Shown here one piece after another: positions 23,084-34,066 of a DNA stretch of 64,000 nt. Each line of letters opens with the position of its first letter. The first letter of the stretch is position 1. The stretch comes from Oryza sativa Japonica Group. Lineage: Eukaryota > Streptophyta > Magnoliopsida > Poales > Poaceae. Position numbers and translations under genes: made by a program. The notes under the pieces are model-generated. The model did not search any database, was not told where the DNA came from, and was given only the letters and a program-made list of their open reading frames with translations. Where the stretch lies: NCBI RefSeq assembly GCF_034140825.1, contig NC_089036.1:6543001-6607000 (forward strand). The letters run 5' to 3'.

Positions 23084-24654
23084 GGAAAAAGTACACCGAA
23101 GGTCCCTCAACTAGTCATCGAGTTACACAATCGTCCCCCAACCGCAAAACCAGATATCTAGCGTCCCTCAACTATCAAAACCGGCCACAATAGGTCATTC
23201 GGTGGTTTTGACTTCGGTTTTATCTTACGTGGCGGCTGAGTCAGTGTGGGACCCACGTGGGCCCCACATGTCAGGCTGCCACATCAGCCTCCTCTCTTCC
23301 TCTCTTTTCCCCTCTTCTCTCCCTTCCTCATCTCTCTCTCTCTCTCCCTTCTCTGACTCAGCCAGCGGGAGGAGGAGGGCGTCAGCGGCCAGCGAGGGGC
23401 GACGCGGCGGCGGGGGGAGGAGCGGCTCGCGGGCTCCCCCGTCGGCCCCCGCCCACGAGGCTCATGTCGTAGAAGCCCTTCCCGTCGGCACCGCCCAGCG
23501 TGAACGCGGCGAGGGTGATGGGCGGCGCGCCGCCGAGGGAGCAACTCACGGCGCCGCCGAAGTCCCCGTGGCACAGGCGAGGGACGCGGTGCCGGAGGGT
23601 GCACAGTCCGTGCGCGCCCACAAGCGGCCGGACCAACCATCCGGGGCTGGGAACGAGACGTTGGCGCCGGGCGACAGCTCGAAGCCGCCCCCCCCCCGAC
23701 GACCACCGCGGTGTTTCCGGACAAGGTGGTCGGCCAGACGGTGTAGGTGCAGTTGTTGTGCAGCGTGAAGACCGTCGTGCCGGCTGCCTCAGCGCCGAAC
23801 TGCAGCTGCGACCATGGGAACCCTGCATTGAGACACACCATTGTTGAAGATGTGCTAACAGCCTAAAGTTAACCGGCCTGAAAGTTTCTCGGACTTACCA
23901 ACAAGGAGTAGAAGGGCTGGAGATCGTCCGAATTCCATTGATCAAAATGGTTTAGCTCGAATGAGAAAAAGGTGAATATATTTTTTTGGAATTGAGGAGA
24001 GAAATGGCAGTTGAACAATGCACGTACTCAAAGCGTGCGAGCTGCAGCTAAGATAATAGAAGAGGAAATGCACAAATGGTGTAGTAGCAGCAGCAGTAAT
24101 TTGCCTGGTGATTATCTTGTTTATATGGACGTTGGTGATATCCTCAGTAATTTGCCGTGTCGTCGCCGCCTCCTCCTCTGCCGCGTGGGCCTCGCGGGCG
24201 GCGGCCGGCGGGGGAGCCCGCGCGCTGCTCCTCACCGCCCGCGCGCCGCCCCTCCCCGCCGCCCACCCGTAGCTTCTCCCCCACCGCCGCCGCGTCGCCC
24301 ATCGCCGCCATCACCGCTGCCGCGTCGCCCCTCGCCGGCCGCCGACGCGTTGCCCCTCGCCGACGCCCTCCTCCTCCCGCCGGCTGAGTCAGAGAAGGGA
24401 GAGAGAGAGATAAAGAAGGGAGATAAGAGGGGAAAAGAGATTGGAGGAGGGTGATGTGGCAGCAGGACATGTGGGGCCCACGTGGGTCCCACGCTGACTC
24501 AGCCGCCACATAAGACAAAACCGAGATCAAAACCACCTAAAGATCTATTGTGACCGGTTTTGATAGTTGAGGAACGCTGGATACATAGTTTGACGGTTGG
24601 GGGATGATTTTGTAACTCGATGACAAGTTGAGGGACCTTCGGTGCACTTTTTCC
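23084..24654. mobile_element. Pack-MULE with perfect 9-bp TSD
   Basis: The ends GGAAAAAGTACACCGAAGG and CCTTCGGTGCACTTTTTCC are inverted. Terminal inversion extends about 170 bp (GTCCCTCAACTATCAAAACC, GGCGGCTGAGTCAG) and further imperfectly into the GC-rich flank. Target duplications AAGGCGATA lie at 23075-23083 and 24655-24663. It carries part of a thaumatin-like gene on the minus strand (23400-23835). With no transposase it is non-autonomous. Confidence 0.9.
23400..23835 (-). pseudogene. Captured thaumatin-like protein gene fragment
   Basis: On the minus strand, 23830-23700 encodes TTVFTLHNNCTYTVWPTTLSG, the N-terminal signature of thaumatin-like/PR-5 family proteins. 23570-23450 encodes DFGGAVSCSLGGAPPITLA then FTLGGADGKGFYDMSLV, a downstream segment of the same fold. 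The two parts are in different frames, and the protein's C-terminal half is missing, so this is not a working gene. It lies inside a Pack-MULE and was probably copied from a host thaumatin-like gene. The family match is from remembered motifs. Confidence 0.7.
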
Positions 24655-24990
24655 AAGGCGATAATAACATGCAATGAATGGAATTGTTGTCATACTCCAT
24701 CATAACAACTTTGCGCCCTCAATTTAGTGTAGTTAAATCCAAATTGTATACGGGAGCATGGTGTCTAATGGTGGGACAGAAAGACAGCAGCTGCACGGTG
24801 AATGCATTTACGTCTTAGATTTTTTTTCACTTCATCCAGAGTAAAATTTTGATTTTCAATACTCATGGTTAAATCTGGTAATAAAAGTTTTACTCAGGTT
24901 AAATCTCAAATGTCTATTCTTTTTAATTTTACGATAGCTTTTAGGCCTTTAAACCTGCGGCGTTAATTGCGATGTTAGTCATCAATTATA

Positions 24991-25274
24991 AGGGCAGGTA
25001 CAACGCACTGTCCCTTGCCGTAGACATGCAGAAAAAAATTGCAAACACCCCCCCGCGACCATCGTTCGATGCAAAGCCGGCGTCTGGTTCAGCTACGGCT
25101 GTGGCTCGTGGTCCTAGGCGCGGGGACATGCGACGTGAGGTGAAGAAGTCTTTTTTCGTTGGAAAATTAATTACCCTGTAGACAGCAGCTGTCCACACTG
25201 TTGTACAAAATGTCTTTTCAGCTGTCTGTTTGTGCCAAAAAGACAGCAGCTGTCTGCATTGCTGTACTTGCCCT
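24991..25274. mobile_element. hAT-like MITE
   Basis: Ends AGGGCAGGTACAACG and GCTGTACTTGCCCT are inverted. AGACAGCAGCTGTC motifs occur twice near the right end. The ends resemble those of 43034-43279. No clear 8-bp duplication. Confidence 0.55.
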
Positions 25275-25499
25275 AAGTGTCCTTGAATAAGGGAGTACAA
25301 AACTTCGTGAAAGATGGAAAAAATTAACCACATGGACGTAAATTGTTGATAGGTCTTAATGCAAAGTTTGACGTGGACTCGATCAAGAAGTGAAAGCACA
25401 AGTGGTGAGACTGACACGTGGGCCCCATCATTTTTTAAATTTGTATTTGAAACTGACATGTGGCCCCACGGAGTTTATTATTTTTTCGAGTCGAATTGC

Positions 25500-25695
25500 C
25501 ACGTTAGACAAAGACCGAGTCAAATTCGTCACGTATGCGCTACGTCAGCTAAAACCACCATCTAAACCGCCGAGGGACCTTATCTGCACCGGTTTTGATA
25601 GTTGGAGACCCGTTATATCTGGTTTTGAGGTTAAAGGACGAAAATCGGATTCGTTGATAAGTTAAGGGACCTCATATGAACTTATTCCTTTTATT
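25500..25695. repeat. Solo Mutator-like terminal repeat
   Basis: GCACCGGTTTTGATAGTTGG, GTTAAGGGACCTCATATGAA and CTTATTCC follow the layout of the 23084-24654 terminal repeat, but no inverted partner was found. Probably the surviving end of a deleted element. Confidence 0.45.
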
Positions 25696-25851
25696 CTCCA
25701 CTCAATCACAGTTAGGCCCATCCCCCCATGGCCTTCGCTTTGCGTTGTTTTCTTAGTGCTAGCTCTGCACTGTACGCTGTCTGTCCTCTTGAGCAATATC
25801 TCATTTTCTTCTTTTTCTTGAAAGACCCAACTTTCTTGGCTTCTGTATTAA

Positions 25852-26106
25852 GGGCTGGTTGGGTTTGAGGCCTAAATCAAGCTTACCAATATTTGGCAAT
25901 TTCAATAGTGTTTAGTGTCTACTTGGTTTGAAGCCAAATTTTGGTATGCCTAAGAAAATAGGCCATTTCAATAGTGAACTTAGGTTATTTTAGCTTCAAT
26001 CCAAACACAACTTTGCCTTACCAAAATTAGTCATGACAAAACTTGCCAAAATTTGGCATTGGCAAAATTTGGTAAGGCCTATTTAGGCCACGAACCAAAC
26101 CAAACC
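25852..26106. mobile_element. Tourist-like MITE (TAA duplication)
   Basis: From GGGCTGGTTGGGTTTG to ACGAACCAAACCAAACC, flanked by TAA at 25849-25851 and 26107-26109. The interior has repeated CCAAAATTTGG/GGCCTA motifs and folds back on itself. Confidence 0.75.
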
Positions 26107-26162
26107 TAACTAGGGGGAGAATTATACGTACAAACTTCCTAAGAAGCATAGGAAACAGAGGT

Positions 26163-26380
26163 CCCCATCGTTTGGCTTATTTTCTAATAAGCCAAAACGG
26201 CTTATTAGAAAATAAAAATGAATTTATAGGTAAAACTTTTATAAATGTGTTCTTAGTGACTTAAAAACCAATGTTGAAAAAGAAACTACGTTGAAAATAT
26301 CTCAAAATCAATCTCAAAATTAAGTTTAAAAATTCAAAATTTGGCTTTTTCTTTGGCTGATTAGGCCATCCGATGAGAGC
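26163..26380. mobile_element. MITE of the 19416 family
   Basis: CATCGTTTGGCTTATTTTC, AAACTTTTATAAATGTGTTC and CTGATTAGGCCATCCGATG follow the layout of 19416-19636 in reverse orientation. Confidence 0.6.
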
Positions 26381-26489
26381 CAGAAACAGAGGTAGGAGAA
26401 TGCTCTCTGAAACCTCTCGCATCACAAACACTAGGCTAACCAGAGGTTAGACTCGCTAATCCTTTCAACCCGCCAACCCTTATTATATT

Positions 26490-26745
26490 GGGTTAATTGG
26501 AATCATGCCATTACATATTTACCTATTTTGAAAAATGTCATCACAATTCACCTAATAGGAAATATGCCATTACAATTCTCCCTCTATCTGAGACATGCCA
26601 TTTTCTACGCCCTGGAGACCGTTGGGCCCACGTGCAGACCATTGTAATTTCGTATTGCCCAAACTGCTCCTGTCTCCAACTCGCTGACATGTGGGCCCTG
26701 TCTTCCATCTCTTCTCTCCCACATCCGAGTCTTCAAGATGGGTAG
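26490..26745. repeat. Orphan Mutator-like end
   Basis: Repeated phrases ATGCCATTACATATTTACC, ATGCCATTACAATTCTCCC and ACATGCCATTTTC, then a stretch with GTGGGCCCTGTC, resemble the long terminal repeats of the window's Mutator-like elements. No inverted partner was found. Confidence 0.4.
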
Positions 26746-27333
26746 ATGCTCGCCTCACAAGCCTTTAATCGCAGGCCAGTCGTATGTAAAAATATGTTTT
26801 GACCGTCCGAGGAAAAAAAACAAGTTCATAGCAGTGATGATGAAATGTGTTAAATGTTGCGATAAATCTTGAATAAAATTCGACAGAAATTGAGTGGTTT
26901 GATTACGAGAGCTCCAAAATTTGAACGAAAATGTGAACCAAAGTTATGCATTAATACCTATTCCCTGAGCTCGTGGTTGTTCTTCTTCCTAGCTGGAGTA
27001 GGCCTTGGGCCAGCACCCGCGGTTGTTGGAGTCAGTGTTGTAAAAAGATGAAAAACAGCTGTCAAGCGGATGCGGATATGGTACCACTAAACGATTTATC
27101 GGAATACAGATGATTAGTCCACATAATATGAAAATTTATTGTTCACAAAAAATTGTATATTTGCTTATTAGTTTAGTTTTACTGCTATTAAACAAACATT
27201 AATTACATTTTTTAGGTCTGAATTAGGTCTGAGTTGCATGCTGCTGCAGAGCAGGCGCCGGCGGAGCGAGTCAAGAGCTCAAACAAACGCAATGCCCCTT
27301 AATTAACTACTTCTCCGTTTCATATTATAAGAA

Positions 27334-27963
27334 CTAGGTGAAACCCCGCGCATTGCTGCGGGAATTTAGTATGATAACAATAAAAAAAATAACATGTAAA
27401 ATAGTTATATAACATCAGATTAAGTAAATTAATGTGGTTTATAATAATTTAAATTTAAATAGTATGTAGAATGGTGATTCAAACATAAAAAGTAAGGTGG
27501 TATGATTTTATGGAAGAAGAAAAGTAGAGAGATAATGTGGACCGTAGATTAATCATCTAAAGGCTAAAAACAATTGATGCGATATAACTTAATTAGAGGA
27601 AAAAAGGAGAAAGATAATTTGGACCATAGATTAATCATTTAATCACTAATTAAGTGAGGATGAACTATATAAATATATATATATAGGATATCATAAAACA
27701 TAATAAAGATATACATTGAAACATTATGTGAATTATGTTGGATGATAATTTAACATGTTTGTATTTGAAAAGCTCTTAAATTATAAAAACTATAAAGATA
27801 TGGCATGTTTGCATGATGTTTAAATGTCATGATTGTTAATGGATGATGATATGACATCTTGTTAATTAGTGGATGATGATCTGGTATTTTGTTAGTGGAT
27901 GATGATGTGGCATCTTTGCATGTTAAGCTTAAGGAGTTAGTGGTGGATCACTTTATAGTAAGA
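27334..27963 (-). mobile_element. Small non-autonomous Helitron
   Basis: On the minus strand it starts TCTTACTATAAAGTGATCC after an A. It ends with the hairpin CCCGCAGCAATGCGCGGG, seven or eight bases, then CTAG and T. About 630 bp, AT-rich, no coding sequence. The host sequence on the left (CTCCGTTTCATATTATAAG) looks like a Stowaway end, so it may have landed in an older MITE. Confidence 0.75.
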
Positions 27964-28310
27964 TACATGCTACCAGTTATTCCTCGTAAACAAGCGATTT
28001 ATTGATATTTACGTTTCTCGATGCCCAAGTAGCCAATCTTGTGTGGAAGAATGAATAGTCACGCATTAAATCCGAGAAAGTCATTAAGATGATAGGTTGT
28101 TGGATTGAAATATGTCTATCAAAAATAAAATTTTTAGATTTGAAAATATGACTATCAAAAATACATTGAGGGAGTAAGTCATAATTAACAAGGTGCAGAA
28201 TTTCTCGCCTTGTATAAATTATAATACTCCTACGCAGCCCCCTGGATTTTTACAATGTAGCAACAATAACAATCATGCCAATTAATTACATTGAGCCGGG
28301 TTGATTGAGG

Positions 28311-28457
28311 CCCTGTTTAGTTACAAACTTTTTCTTCGAAATTCTAACTTTTTCATCACATCAAAACTTTTCTACACACATAAACTTCCAACTTTTTTAT
28401 CACATCGTTCCAATTTCAACCAAACTTTCAATTTTAGCGTGAACTGAACACAGCCTG
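28311..28457. mobile_element. MITE, GTTTAGT...ACTGAAC family
   Basis: From GGCCCTGTTTAGTTAC to GTGAACTGAACACAGCC with the family interior (CACATCAAAACTTTTCTAC, CAATTTCAACCAAACTTTC). Confidence 0.7.
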
Positions 28458-28931
28458 ATTCGAATTAAAAGTCGTCTCTCCAGCTGCTTCCCGGCCTGTC
28501 TGCTTGCAGTTGCAGCAACTTTTCGTCCATTCGGATATTTCTTAGTTAATGTCCTCCCTTATCTCAGTAGCCTGCATTAGTTTGAAAACTTCAGGAGATC
28601 AACGACTGAGTTTAAACTTATTTGCCCCGCACAACCACTTTTTCCATATCACATAGATGCAATTAACTAGCATATTTTTTTAAAAAATATTCCACCATCA
28701 AAATCCTTAATCTCATTAGATGCATGCATTTTATTCGTTAAGGGTGATCTAAACATAAAGATAATAGGGGCAATTACGTTTTGACCCTGTTTTAGAACCT
28801 AACTACCAATTTGACTCTACTTTTTCAAGTTTGCTTATTTGACCCTCATTTTCAAAACTGAAGATCAGATCTGACCATCTTCCGTTAAATCAACGTAACG
28901 GTGTTAACATAGACAAAAAATGATGTTTGTG

Positions 28932-29893
28932 GAGAAAATTGCATATCTACCATCGCATAAAATTGGCTTCGCTAGACTACCATCACTCAAATGGGCTTCG
29001 CTGGAATACCACTCCCAAACCATGGGTATTCGCTGCAATGCCATTTTCATGGTTTCTTGCATTTGAAAATTATTTTTCGGCGATTACACATTTTCGTAGA
29101 CTGTTATGCCCCTAGTTCAACTTGTTTCGCTTCAGAAGAGGTGAAGCGGCGACGCCGGTGTCGCCGACCGGTGCCGAGCTAGCCGCCGCGCCGCCTCTCC
29201 TCGCCGACCCACGCGCCGAGCGAGTGGCCGACGAACACGAGCCTGCACCCCGCCAGCCCGACCTCTGCCACCATCCGCCGGATCGCGGTGCCCTCTCGGT
29301 CGAGCAGCCACACGGTGGCGCGGAGGAGCCCGCGGTGCTCGTGGCCGCCCGCGAGTGGCTCGGACCCGCCGGCGTCGAGGAGCACGCGGTAGTCCTCGAG
29401 CCGCGCGAGTCCTAGCCTGCACACGGCGAGCACGACGTCCCCACGCGCGCAGTTGTGGGAGAGGCGGTACGGCGGGCACAGCCATCCCGCATCGTATCGG
29501 CCCAGGGGCATCGTATCGGCCGCCATCCCGTATCGCCGTTGCTCGCGTCATCTCGGCCTCGAGCTCCGCCGGCCCACCCCGACTCACCGACCGACGACGA
29601 CCTCACCTCGACGCCTCGCCTCCGCCGGCGATTGGCACGCCGGTGACGACCTCTCAAGCATGGAGAGGAGGAAAAAAAGGTTGAATTGAGAGAGGAGGAA
29701 AAAAAAAGCCCGAGGGCAATTTGGGCACAGTAAATCTAAAAAGAGAGCAAAATCTTTTTCATTTACTAAAAGTGATGAAAATGGCAAAGTATCAAACTAC
29801 ACTCAGTTGAAGATGGTATTCCAGCGAAGCCCATTTGAGTGATGGTATTCTAGCGAAGCCAGTTTTATACGATGGTAGATATGCAATTTTCTC
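28932..29893. mobile_element. Nested Pack-MULE with perfect 9-bp TSD
   Basis: The ends GAGAAAATTGCATATCTACC and GGTAGATATGCAATTTTCTC are exact inversions. The terminal repeats continue for about 85 bp (CTTCGCTAGACTACCATCAC, TGGGCTTCGCTGGAATACCA). Duplications ATGTTTGTG lie at 28923-28931 and 29894-29902. It carries a lipase-like gene fragment on the minus strand and sits just inside the left terminal repeat of the 28767-30900 element. Confidence 0.92.
29160..29530 (-). pseudogene. Captured class-3 lipase-like gene fragment
   Basis: The minus frame ending near 29179 encodes GDVVLAVCRLGLARLEDYRV, LLDAGGSEPLAGGHEHRGLL and VGLAGCRLVFVGHSLGAWVG. This is the region around the nucleophile elbow (GHSLG, serine nucleophile) of plant class-3 (alpha/beta hydrolase) lipases. 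The N-terminal part, the rest of the catalytic triad and the C-terminus are missing. It is flanked by terminal repeats of the nested Pack-MULE, so it is a captured exon piece. Whether it is transcribed cannot be told from sequence. Confidence 0.7.
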
Positions 29894-31949
29894 ATGTTTG
29901 TGGCCTTCTTATTCACACGTTTGTTACGTCTTCCTCCTTCGGAACAAGAAGACAGTGTCGTCGTCCTCTTCGAAGCGAGAAGGAACAACGCTGGCGCCGG
30001 CACCGCCGTCCTCTCCTTGCCTGACGCCGACCGCCGCCGCCGTCGAGCCATCGCCAGATCCGCCTCCTCGCCATCAAGCCGTCGCCGGATCTGTCACATC
30101 ACCGCCACCGCAACTTCCTCCACACGCCGCCGCAGCTTTCTCCGCTGAGCTCCCGCACGTCGCCGCTCCCTCCCTCCACGAGGCGGCGCCGGCATGGATC
30201 CGCTCGCTCCGCGCCCCTTCGTCGTTGATCCCTCCCATCACGAGGCGGCGCCGCCGCGGATTTACTCCCTCCATGCCCCTCCGCCGCCGTCGCCGCTCTA
30301 TCCCCCCACGAGGCTGCGCCGACGTGGATCCGCTCCCTCCGAGCCCCTCCGCCGCCGCCGCTACCATCCCCTACGAGCCGGCGCGGCCGCTTCCTCTCTC
30401 CACGAGCCGGCACGGACCCGCTCCTCCTGCGTCCCTCCGCCGCTGACGCCCACCGCGGCCCCCTCGCAGCCCCCTCTCAGCCCCCTCGCCGCCCCCTCGC
30501 AGCCCCCTCGCCGACGCCCGCCGCCGGCCCCCCGACGCCCCCTTCAGAGCTCCTCCAAGCGCACTCTCAGCGCCGCTGCCGCCCCCTCAGATGAGTGCCG
30601 CCGCCACCCCGTCAGATCGCCCCCACGACAGGAGCAGGCCGCTGCCGCCTCACGATTCGAACGAGAGAGAGAGAGAGAGTCACACGAGAGAGATGGATAG
30701 GGTTTCTGAGGGTATTTTGAGCATTAGAAATATTAGTAGCATTTTCTTTTTTTACTTTTATCCAACCCTAACGGAGTAGTGGAAAGGGGGTCGGACGGCA
30801 GCTTCATTTTTAAAAAGGAGTGTCAAATAAGCAAACTTCAAAAAGTAGGGTCAAATTGGCAGTTACAGTTCAAAACGAGATCAAATAAGCAATTGTCCTA
30901 AGATAATAATAATGGTTTGTTGATCTTTAGGTTAGTGGAGGTTGTGTCTTATATTTAAAAATGAAAGGAGTATTTACATAGATCATCTTGAGCAATCGAG
31001 ATCTCTCCTCTATTCTCCCAAACGCACATGCACACACAAACACGAACAAAAGAACAATGGAGAGGCATATCTATAAGTGGAACGATATTTACCACACATA
31101 AAAGATAAAGAATTTTGTTTGCAATTTGATTAGTAAAAAAAATTTCATCAACTTTCTCGAATTTGTGTGTATGATATATATAGTAGAGAGACCTACTAAA
31201 AGTAATACCGAATTTTGGTGTAAGCACAATTCAACTCGTCCCACAAGTTTATTCAACCACAAAGGGCGGGGAACCCATGTTCACTATGTGATGGCAGAAT
31301 CAGCCATTCTTTTAGAATACTCTCTTCGGTTTTAATTTAATATATGACAACGTTAAGTATTTGAGATATGTTTGACTATTCATCTATTTAAAAATATGTA
31401 ACTATTATTTGTTTTGTTATTAATTACTTGATTTATTAAGGTTTTGTAGCACATTTGTATTTTTTATGTTTGAGAGAAAGTTAAGTAAGACGCATAGTCA
31501 TACCTACACATGTCTAAAGTAAATATCGTCATAAATTAAAATCTAGAGGAGTGCAATAGATGACAGTATAGTCTGACTTTTGGTTGGAACAATTCGAACC
31601 CATTGAACAAGATCCAGACTTATAACTTGACGATTTCCATGCATGTTTTGAAATGGATTAATATCAAAATGTATCTAATTGACTATACAATTCAAATCGA
31701 ATTATAGGAGTATGCTACTGGAGTACTAATTAAGATTGCTCATATAATATTTAATTATTTTCTGAGAACATGCAGGAGTGCTGCATTGAATTGAAGGAAC
31801 TTGTATTACAGACTGCTTCCGTTTTTTTTCCTCAATGTCTACATCAAATGACATTCCATACATGTACTTTTATGAAGAGATACGTGATAAAATATCGGAA
31901 AAGGCTATACGTACTATTTTTTTCTTACTAAATTCTTAGTAACACTGAT

Positions 31950-33144
31950 CACTGGTGGAGAAACCGTTTGTAGTCTCGGTTGGTAACCCCTTTAGTCCCG
32001 GTTTTTCAACCGGGACTACGAATCCGGGACTAAATATCACTATTTTTAGTCCCGGTTCAAATAACCGGGACTAAAGATCGATCTTTAGTTCCGGTTGGTG
32101 TTACCAATCGGGACTAAAGAGGGGAAGCGACAGTTCCTCGAGATTTATTATTATTATTATTTTGTTGTTGATTTGCTAATGGATAGTGTTAATCTATGTA
32201 TTTTCTCCTGAATCGAATGAGATGCACATCCCCAAATCAACATCACAAATCAAATACATCACAAATCCTACACAGATCAACTACATCACAAATCCTAAAA
32301 ACTACACACAAATTAAATACATAACAGATTATACATCTTAGATCCATACGATGCAATGAATCACAAAATTATACATACAGTGAAACACAAAATAAAAAAA
32401 AAAACTTGGAATCAGCGGGCTGTGCCGCGCACAGCCGCCTGCCCACCGCCCGCCGGCCGCCCGCACACGCGCGGCCGCGCCGCCGCCCGCCGGCCGCCTC
32501 CACGCACGCGGCCGCGCCGCGCCGCCGCCGCCCACCGCCGTCGGCCTCCTGCCTGCCGCCGCCTCCCCCTTCGCGGCCGCGCCGCCGCCGCCCGCCGCCG
32601 ACCGGTGATGGAAGACGGAGTAGAGGGGAGGAGGAGGAAGGAGAGGGGAGGAGAAGAGGAAGGGGGGGAGGGGAGGAAGAGAGGGAAGGGGAGGAGGAAG
32701 AGGATTGGATCTGAGAAGAGCAAGAGAAGGGATGTTCCAATCTTATCTAAATATCTATCTGGGACTTAACCGATCGGATGTGGGAGAGAAATATTTACTC
32801 CCGGTTGATAACTTCAACCGGGACTAAAGATTGATCTTTAGTCCCGGTTGGTATTACCAACCAGGAGTAAAGATCGATCTACCAACCGGGACTAAAGTGG
32901 TAATTTTTAGTCCTGGTTGGTAGTATCAACCGGGACTAAAGATCCTCGACCCCCTGACATACATCTGACAGGCGATGAACCGGGACTACAAATCATCTTT
33001 AGTCCCGGTTGGTGTTACTAACCGGGACTAAAGATCAAAATTTTTTAAACCGGGACTAAAAATCGTTTTTAGTCCTGGTTTTTTATGAAACCGGGACTAT
33101 TGTAAAATTTGGTCGACCGACTAAAAATGGTTTCTCCACCAGTG
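31950..33144. mobile_element. Non-autonomous CACTA element, TSD GAT
   Basis: The ends CACTGGTGGAGAAACC and GGTTTCTCCACCAGTG are perfect inversions starting with CACTG, with the 3-bp duplication GAT at 31947-31949 and 33145-33147. Subterminal repeats of TTTAGTCCCGGTTGGT and ACCGGGACTAAAGAT occur in both orientations near both ends. The core 32412-32720 is extremely GC-rich, then purine-rich, with no recognisable protein. No transposase, so non-autonomous. Confidence 0.92.
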
Positions 33145-33744
33145 GATGTGTCATGCTAGGAGTGCATCTAGTTTCTTATAACTTTCATATACTTAAATCA
33201 AACGGTTGAGATGATTGTTAGTAAAAGTTTAGTAAGAAAAATTTAGTACGTGTAGCATTGCTCTAAAATATCTATGTTGTCTAATATTCTTAATCTGTTT
33301 TGTAATTACTTTGACCACGTACAATAAAAAGTCACGAGGACATAAAAAGTCAACTTGTCGTATAGTAGTGTTCCTGAAATAGCGTAGACTGGACTCTGTC
33401 CACTTGTTGACAGCTGCATGCCGCCGGCATATATTAATATATACATCCAGATAGAAACTAGCAACGGAACTTAAAATTCAACAAATCAAATTAACTAACC
33501 TGTGATAGTATACTACTGGAGCATTTGGATATCCAAAACAATTATTGAAGCTAATATTATCGGGGGAAATAGTCGTACGTAGTACGGTAGTTGCAAGCTA
33601 GTGTAGTCTATGTTGCAGGGCCATGCAAAGAGGACTTGATTTTTCCTCTCTGAAGACTCAAAGCCTGAATTAATCTCTGTACGTAGTTTGGACTTTGAAC
33701 ACGCCACTAATTTAATCAACCACTGCCTCCTATATACCTTCTGC

Positions 33745-33752
33745 TATAAATA
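33745..33752 (+). promoter_or_regulatory. TATA box of the unit A P450 copy
   Basis: TATAAATA 315 bp before the exon 1 start codon, in the context CCTTCTGCTATAAATAACG. The identical position and context in unit B (35979) suggests both copies keep a core promoter. Confidence 0.6.
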
Positions 33753-33818
33753 ACGTAAATCATCAGCTGATCACCAAGCAGTCAAGCACTTAGTAGTCAG
33801 GGGAAGCTCAAGCACTTA

Positions 33819-34039
33819 GAGTCTATTTGAGAGCTTAAGATTCGAATAAACAGCTAACTAGCAGTCAGCTTCTGAGGATCTGAAAAGCTGGGTTTTTCAG
33901 CTTCTGACTACTAGTTTATTTCTATAGATTCTACGACCACGGCTTCTCAGAATCTGAGTGAATGAAAAGTTGAACTGTTTAGAGAAGCTTCCGATTCAAA
34001 AGGAAGCTACAGTTGAAAAAGAAGTTTTTCAAACAAACC
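33819..34039. mobile_element. MITE in the 5' leader (unit A)
   Basis: The left end GAGTCTATTTGAGAGCTTA and right end TTTTTCAAACAAACC are weakly inverted (compare AGGGTCTATTTGAGAGC in unit B). The interior folds back (GAAAAGCTGGGTTTTTCAGC, CTTCTCAGAATCTGAG). It fills most of the predicted leader between TATA box and ATG and is shared by both units, so it predates the duplication. Confidence 0.55.
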
Positions 34040-34066
34040 ATTCATCTCCCTCTTTGCTTGCTAGCC

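Larger units (their letters stand above)
28767..30900. mobile_element. Mutator-like element enclosing a second one
   Basis: The left end GGGGCAATTACGTTTTGACC is the imperfect inverse of the right end CAATTGTCCT. Strong inner matches exist (CCAATTTGACTCTACTTTTT against AAAAAGTAGGGTCAAATTGG; GTTTGCTTATTTGA against TCAAATAAGCAAAC). Perfect 9-bp duplications AAGATAATA lie at 28758-28766 and 30901-30909. Excluding the nested element (28932-29893), the body 29903-30770 is GC-rich (CGCCGCCGCC, CCCCTCGCAGCCCCCTC) with open but low-complexity frames. A captured GC-rich leader is possible; the parent is unknown. Confidence 0.9.

Noticed and set aside
29835-30446. 203-codon plus-strand open frame
   Set aside because: GC-rich Pro/Arg/Ala repeat sequence inside a Mutator-like element, open in several frames at once, no domain.
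32412-32720. Captured gene inside the CACTA core
   Set aside because: GC-rich then purine-rich sequence, open in several frames, no recognisable protein motif.
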